Shown here: positions 61,922 through 64,000 of the stretch, piece after piece | Layout of the letters: each line of letters opens with the position of its first letter | Position numbering within the stretch: the stretch's first letter is position 1 | DNA from: CAVOHU01 sp963843385 | Lineage (GTDB): Bacteria; Acidobacteriota; Vicinamibacteria; Vicinamibacterales; JAKQTR01 | Direction of reading: 5' to 3' | DNA length: 64,000 bases | NCBI GenBank assembly: GCA_963843385.1 | Contig: CAWJJY010000007.1 | Coordinates: forward strand, 1,488,001 to 1,552,000 | Notes under the pieces: model-generated | Told to the model about the DNA's origin: nothing | Database searches by the model: none | What the model saw: the letters and a program-made list of their open reading frames with translations, nothing else | Program-made: the position numbers and the translations under genes

Positions 61922-63589
61922 GTGAGCAGGTTGTTCAGGATCTTCGTGGCACTCATTCTCGTCTCGACCGTCTCCGGCGCCGTCATGCTGGCCCAGAGCC
62001 AGTCGGGCGCCGCCAAGCAGGCGCAAGGCACCGATCCCGCTCGAACGGCCGAGCTGGTGAAGTACGCGATGGAGAAATTCGATCAGGGCCAGGCGGCTGC
62101 GCCCGGCGCGAAGCCCGCGACCGCCGGTGCCCAGGATCGGCCTGCGATGCAGCTGTCAGCCGACGATGCGGTCAAACGGGCGCTCGAGAACAACATCGAG
62201 CTCTCGGTGCAGCGCATGAACCCCGAGTTGCAGGACCTGGCGCTCGATGGTGTGCGGGCGGGATACACGCCCAACCTGACCGTCACGCTCAACGAAACCT
62301 CCGGCAAGACCCTATCAACGAGCCAGACGACCGGCGGCGCCATCATCACGACGATCGGCAACGTCTGGAACGCGACTCTCTCGAAGGCGATGAACTGGTT
62401 CGGCGGCAATGCGACGGTCAACTGGACGAATTCGAAATCCGACTCGGACAGCGCCTTCAACACGATAAACCCGAACTACACGACCAGGGTCACTTTCGGC
62501 TACACCCAGCCGCTCTGGAGGAACTTCAGGATCGACTCGACGCGTCAGCAGTTGCTGACGACAAAGATCGCCCGAGAAGTGGCTGACCTGACGCTCCGCT
62601 CGACCCTGATCAACACCGATGCCAACACGCGGAATGCGTACTGGGAGCTCTGGTACGCCATCCGGGCGTTGGACGCCTCTCGCAACTCGCTCGCGCTCGC
62701 CGAGAAGCTCGTCGAGGACAACACGGTGCGCGTCGAAGTCGGCACGCTGGCTCCGCTCGACATCGTGTCGGCCCAGGCCGAGGCTGCGACGCGCCGGCAG
62801 AACGTCGCGAACGCGGAAGCGACGTGGCAGACCGCCGAGCTGACGCTGAAGCGGCTCATTGTGAAGGACACGACCGATCCGCTGTGGAACGCGAGAATCG
62901 ACCCGACCGACGCGCCGATGGTCACGCGCCAGCCAATTCAGCTCGAATCGGCCATCACGACCGCCCTCAGCAAGCGCACAGATATCGTCTCGGCACGCCG
63001 CAACATCGCGGGTAGCGACATCACGCTGACCTATCTCAGAAACCAGTTGAAGCCGCAGGTCGACCTCTTTGGACAGTTTCAGACAGAGGGCAAGGCCGGC
63101 ACCCAGCTCATCCGGGAGAATCCCAAGGACTTTGGCAGCCCGATCATCAAAACGATTCCCGGCGGGTACGGCGACGCCCTCAACATCATGCGCAAGGCAC
63201 AATACCCGGCCTGGACCCTTCAGCTCAACCTGGCGTACCCGCTCGGCATGAGTGCGGCGAGAGCCTCGTTCGCCCGCGCCAAGGTGCAGTACGCGCAGTC
63301 CGAGGCGCAGATGCGGGCGCTCGAACTCCAGGTCGCGACCGACCTGACCAATGCGGCGTTGACCATTCTGAGTTCGGAGAAGCGGCTTGACGCGGCGCGT
63401 GCGGCGCGGGAGCTGGCGTCGAAGCGGCTCGAGGCAGAGCAGAGCAAGTTCGACGTGGGCATGTCGACCAACTACTTCGTCGTCCAGGCTCAGCGCGACC
63501 TGCTCGATGCGCAGAACAGCGAACTGCGCGCGCAGCTGGACTACCGGAAGGCCCTGGTCGCCTACGAGCGGCTGCAGATCACGTCCTAG
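61922..63589 (+). CDS. TolC family outer-membrane efflux protein
   Basis: A 555-residue outer-membrane channel subunit with a GTG start behind GGGAGGG and a signal peptide. Domain repeats of the TolC type: LSADDAVKRALENNIELSVQR, an internal VRVEVGTLAPLDIVSAQAEAATR and the second-half AKVQYAQSEAQMRALELQVA and SKFDVGMSTNYFVVQAQRDLLDA (read in parts). It forms a trimeric duct across the outer membrane for efflux or secretion. The HlyD-like adaptor starts 232 bases downstream; a transporter is expected beyond the window. Confidence 0.92.
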   Translation: MSRLFRIFVALILVSTVSGAVMLAQSQSGAAKQAQGTDPARTAELVKYAMEKFDQGQAAAPGAKPATAGAQDRPAMQLSADDAVKRALENNIELSVQRMNPELQDLALDGVRAGYTPNLTVTLNETSGKTLSTSQTTGGAIITTIGNVWNATLSKAMNWFGGNATVNWTNSKSDSDSAFNTINPNYTTRVTFGYTQPLWRNFRIDSTRQQLLTTKIAREVADLTLRSTLINTDANTRNAYWELWYAIRALDASRNSLALAEKLVEDNTVRVEVGTLAPLDIVSAQAEAATRRQNVANAEATWQTAELTLKRLIVKDTTDPLWNARIDPTDAPMVTRQPIQLESAITTALSKRTDIVSARRNIAGSDITLTYLRNQLKPQVDLFGQFQTEGKAGTQLIRENPKDFGSPIIKTIPGGYGDALNIMRKAQYPAWTLQLNLAYPLGMSAARASFARAKVQYAQSEAQMRALELQVATDLTNAALTILSSEKRLDAARAARELASKRLEAEQSKFDVGMSTNYFVVQAQRDLLDAQNSELRAQLDYRKALVAYERLQITS

Positions 63590-63821
63590 CCCCGCTGGAG
63601 CCATCAGAGCGTGTCTGGAAACGGCAAGGTCGAAACCGCCCCCATCGCGGGTGATCGCGGGACACAGCCGAGCGGTCGCCCGATTGGCGTCGTATCAATG
63701 GCAACGGCAGGATTGGCGCCGGGCTCCGGCCAGCGCCCGATTCCCGGTGCATTCACCTCAGGAGACTCGGTCCGGTCGATCGCCGTATTCCAGCGATGCG
63801 GTCGAGACAGGTAGATGGCAC

Positions 63822-64000
63822 ATGAAGAAGATCATTGTTACGGTCATCGTGCTTGCAGTCATAGCCGGTTCAGTTGGGGCCTACTACAAGTTCCGGAACG
63901 CCGGCGAGGCTCCGAAGATCACGACGCTCCCCGTCTCCCGAGGTGACGTCGTCGAGGTGGTAGGCGCCAGCGGAACCCTGCAGGCGGTCACCACGGTGCA
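63822..64000 (+). CDS. HlyD family efflux adaptor, 5' part only
   Basis: The first 59 codons, cut by the window end. MKKIIVTVIVLAVIAGSVGAYYKF gives a membrane anchor at residues 4-22, then KITTLPVSRGDVVEVVGASGTLQAVTTV, the typical start of an RND/MacA-like periplasmic adaptor (beta-barrel/lipoyl domain region). It follows TolC in the same orientation. Which pump it serves (MacB-type ABC or RND) cannot be told. Confidence 0.85.
   Translation, partial: MKKIIVTVIVLAVIAGSVGAYYKFRNAGEAPKITTLPVSRGDVVEVVGASGTLQAVTTV

Noticed and set aside
63611..63814. 67-codon GTG frame between TolC and the HlyD adaptor
   Set aside because: Gly/Pro/Arg-rich product without a clear ribosome site or family; I treat the gap as non-coding.

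Overview
The window is 64 kb of GC-rich chromosomal DNA from a bacterium, most likely an Acidobacteriota genome of the Vicinamibacteria type. That placement is an inference. It rests on the mix of exported S9 and M16 peptidases, Gly/Arg-rich low-complexity stretches, a GAF-SpoIIE phosphatase, large propeller-plus-Fn3 secreted proteins, a TolC/HlyD efflux operon, and 2-oxoacid:ferredoxin oxidoreductase with ADP-forming acetyl-CoA synthetase. I found no rRNA, tRNA, CRISPR array, phage or insertion-sequence gene. About 53 genes are supported; two of them carry frameshifts (about 841-1138 and 20991-21552).

Layout. 1-16 kb is an accessory, secretome-rich stretch: a pair of ~200-bp direct repeats enclosing ~2 kb of small exported or membrane proteins, two paralogous seven-repeat propeller/Fn3 surface proteins, a PKD lipoprotein, YidB and LysM proteins, an exported FAH-family hydrolase, a GAF-PP2C phosphatase and a YpfJ-type metallopeptidase. 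16-34 kb holds a lipoprotein, an S9 prolyl oligopeptidase with an adjacent alpha/beta hydrolase, a broken CAP-domain gene coupled to an RlmD-like methyltransferase, a beta-lactamase-fold serine hydrolase, a sodium:solute symporter with a LOG-family gene, a small P-loop kinase-like protein, an outer-membrane barrel candidate and a two-gene M16 peptidase operon. 34-47 kb contains an aldo/keto reductase, DUF2007 and YdjM-like proteins, a trypsin-fold protease overlapping a YbjN-domain gene, an ankyrin protein, an ABC-2 exporter, a PlsC-ACP-AMP-ligase fusion, a 10-TM permease, and a coupled GHMP sugar kinase/nucleotidyltransferase pair.

47-58 kb looks like a core-energy region. It has KorAB-type 2-oxoacid:ferredoxin oxidoreductase (minus strand), an NfnAB-like NAD(P)H:ferredoxin/glutamate-synthase-type flavoprotein pair, and a fused ADP-forming acyl-CoA synthetase. 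Together these could oxidise 2-oxoacids to acyl-CoA plus reduced ferredoxin, move the electrons to NAD(P), and harvest ATP from the CoA thioester. A ROK sugar kinase, a lysophosphatidate acyltransferase and YqgE lie between them.

58-64 kb has a DksA-type zinc-finger regulator, a 1.16-kb stretch without a clear gene, a long-form IspH, and the start of an efflux operon (Spy/CpxP-like protein, TolC, HlyD) that runs off the window. The most unusual items are the repeat pair with codon-like substitution pattern, the propeller paralogs that differ by an inserted IPT-BACON cassette, the acyltransferase-ACP-ligase fusion, the 7-bp duplication that breaks the CAP gene, and the structured leader before the efflux operon.
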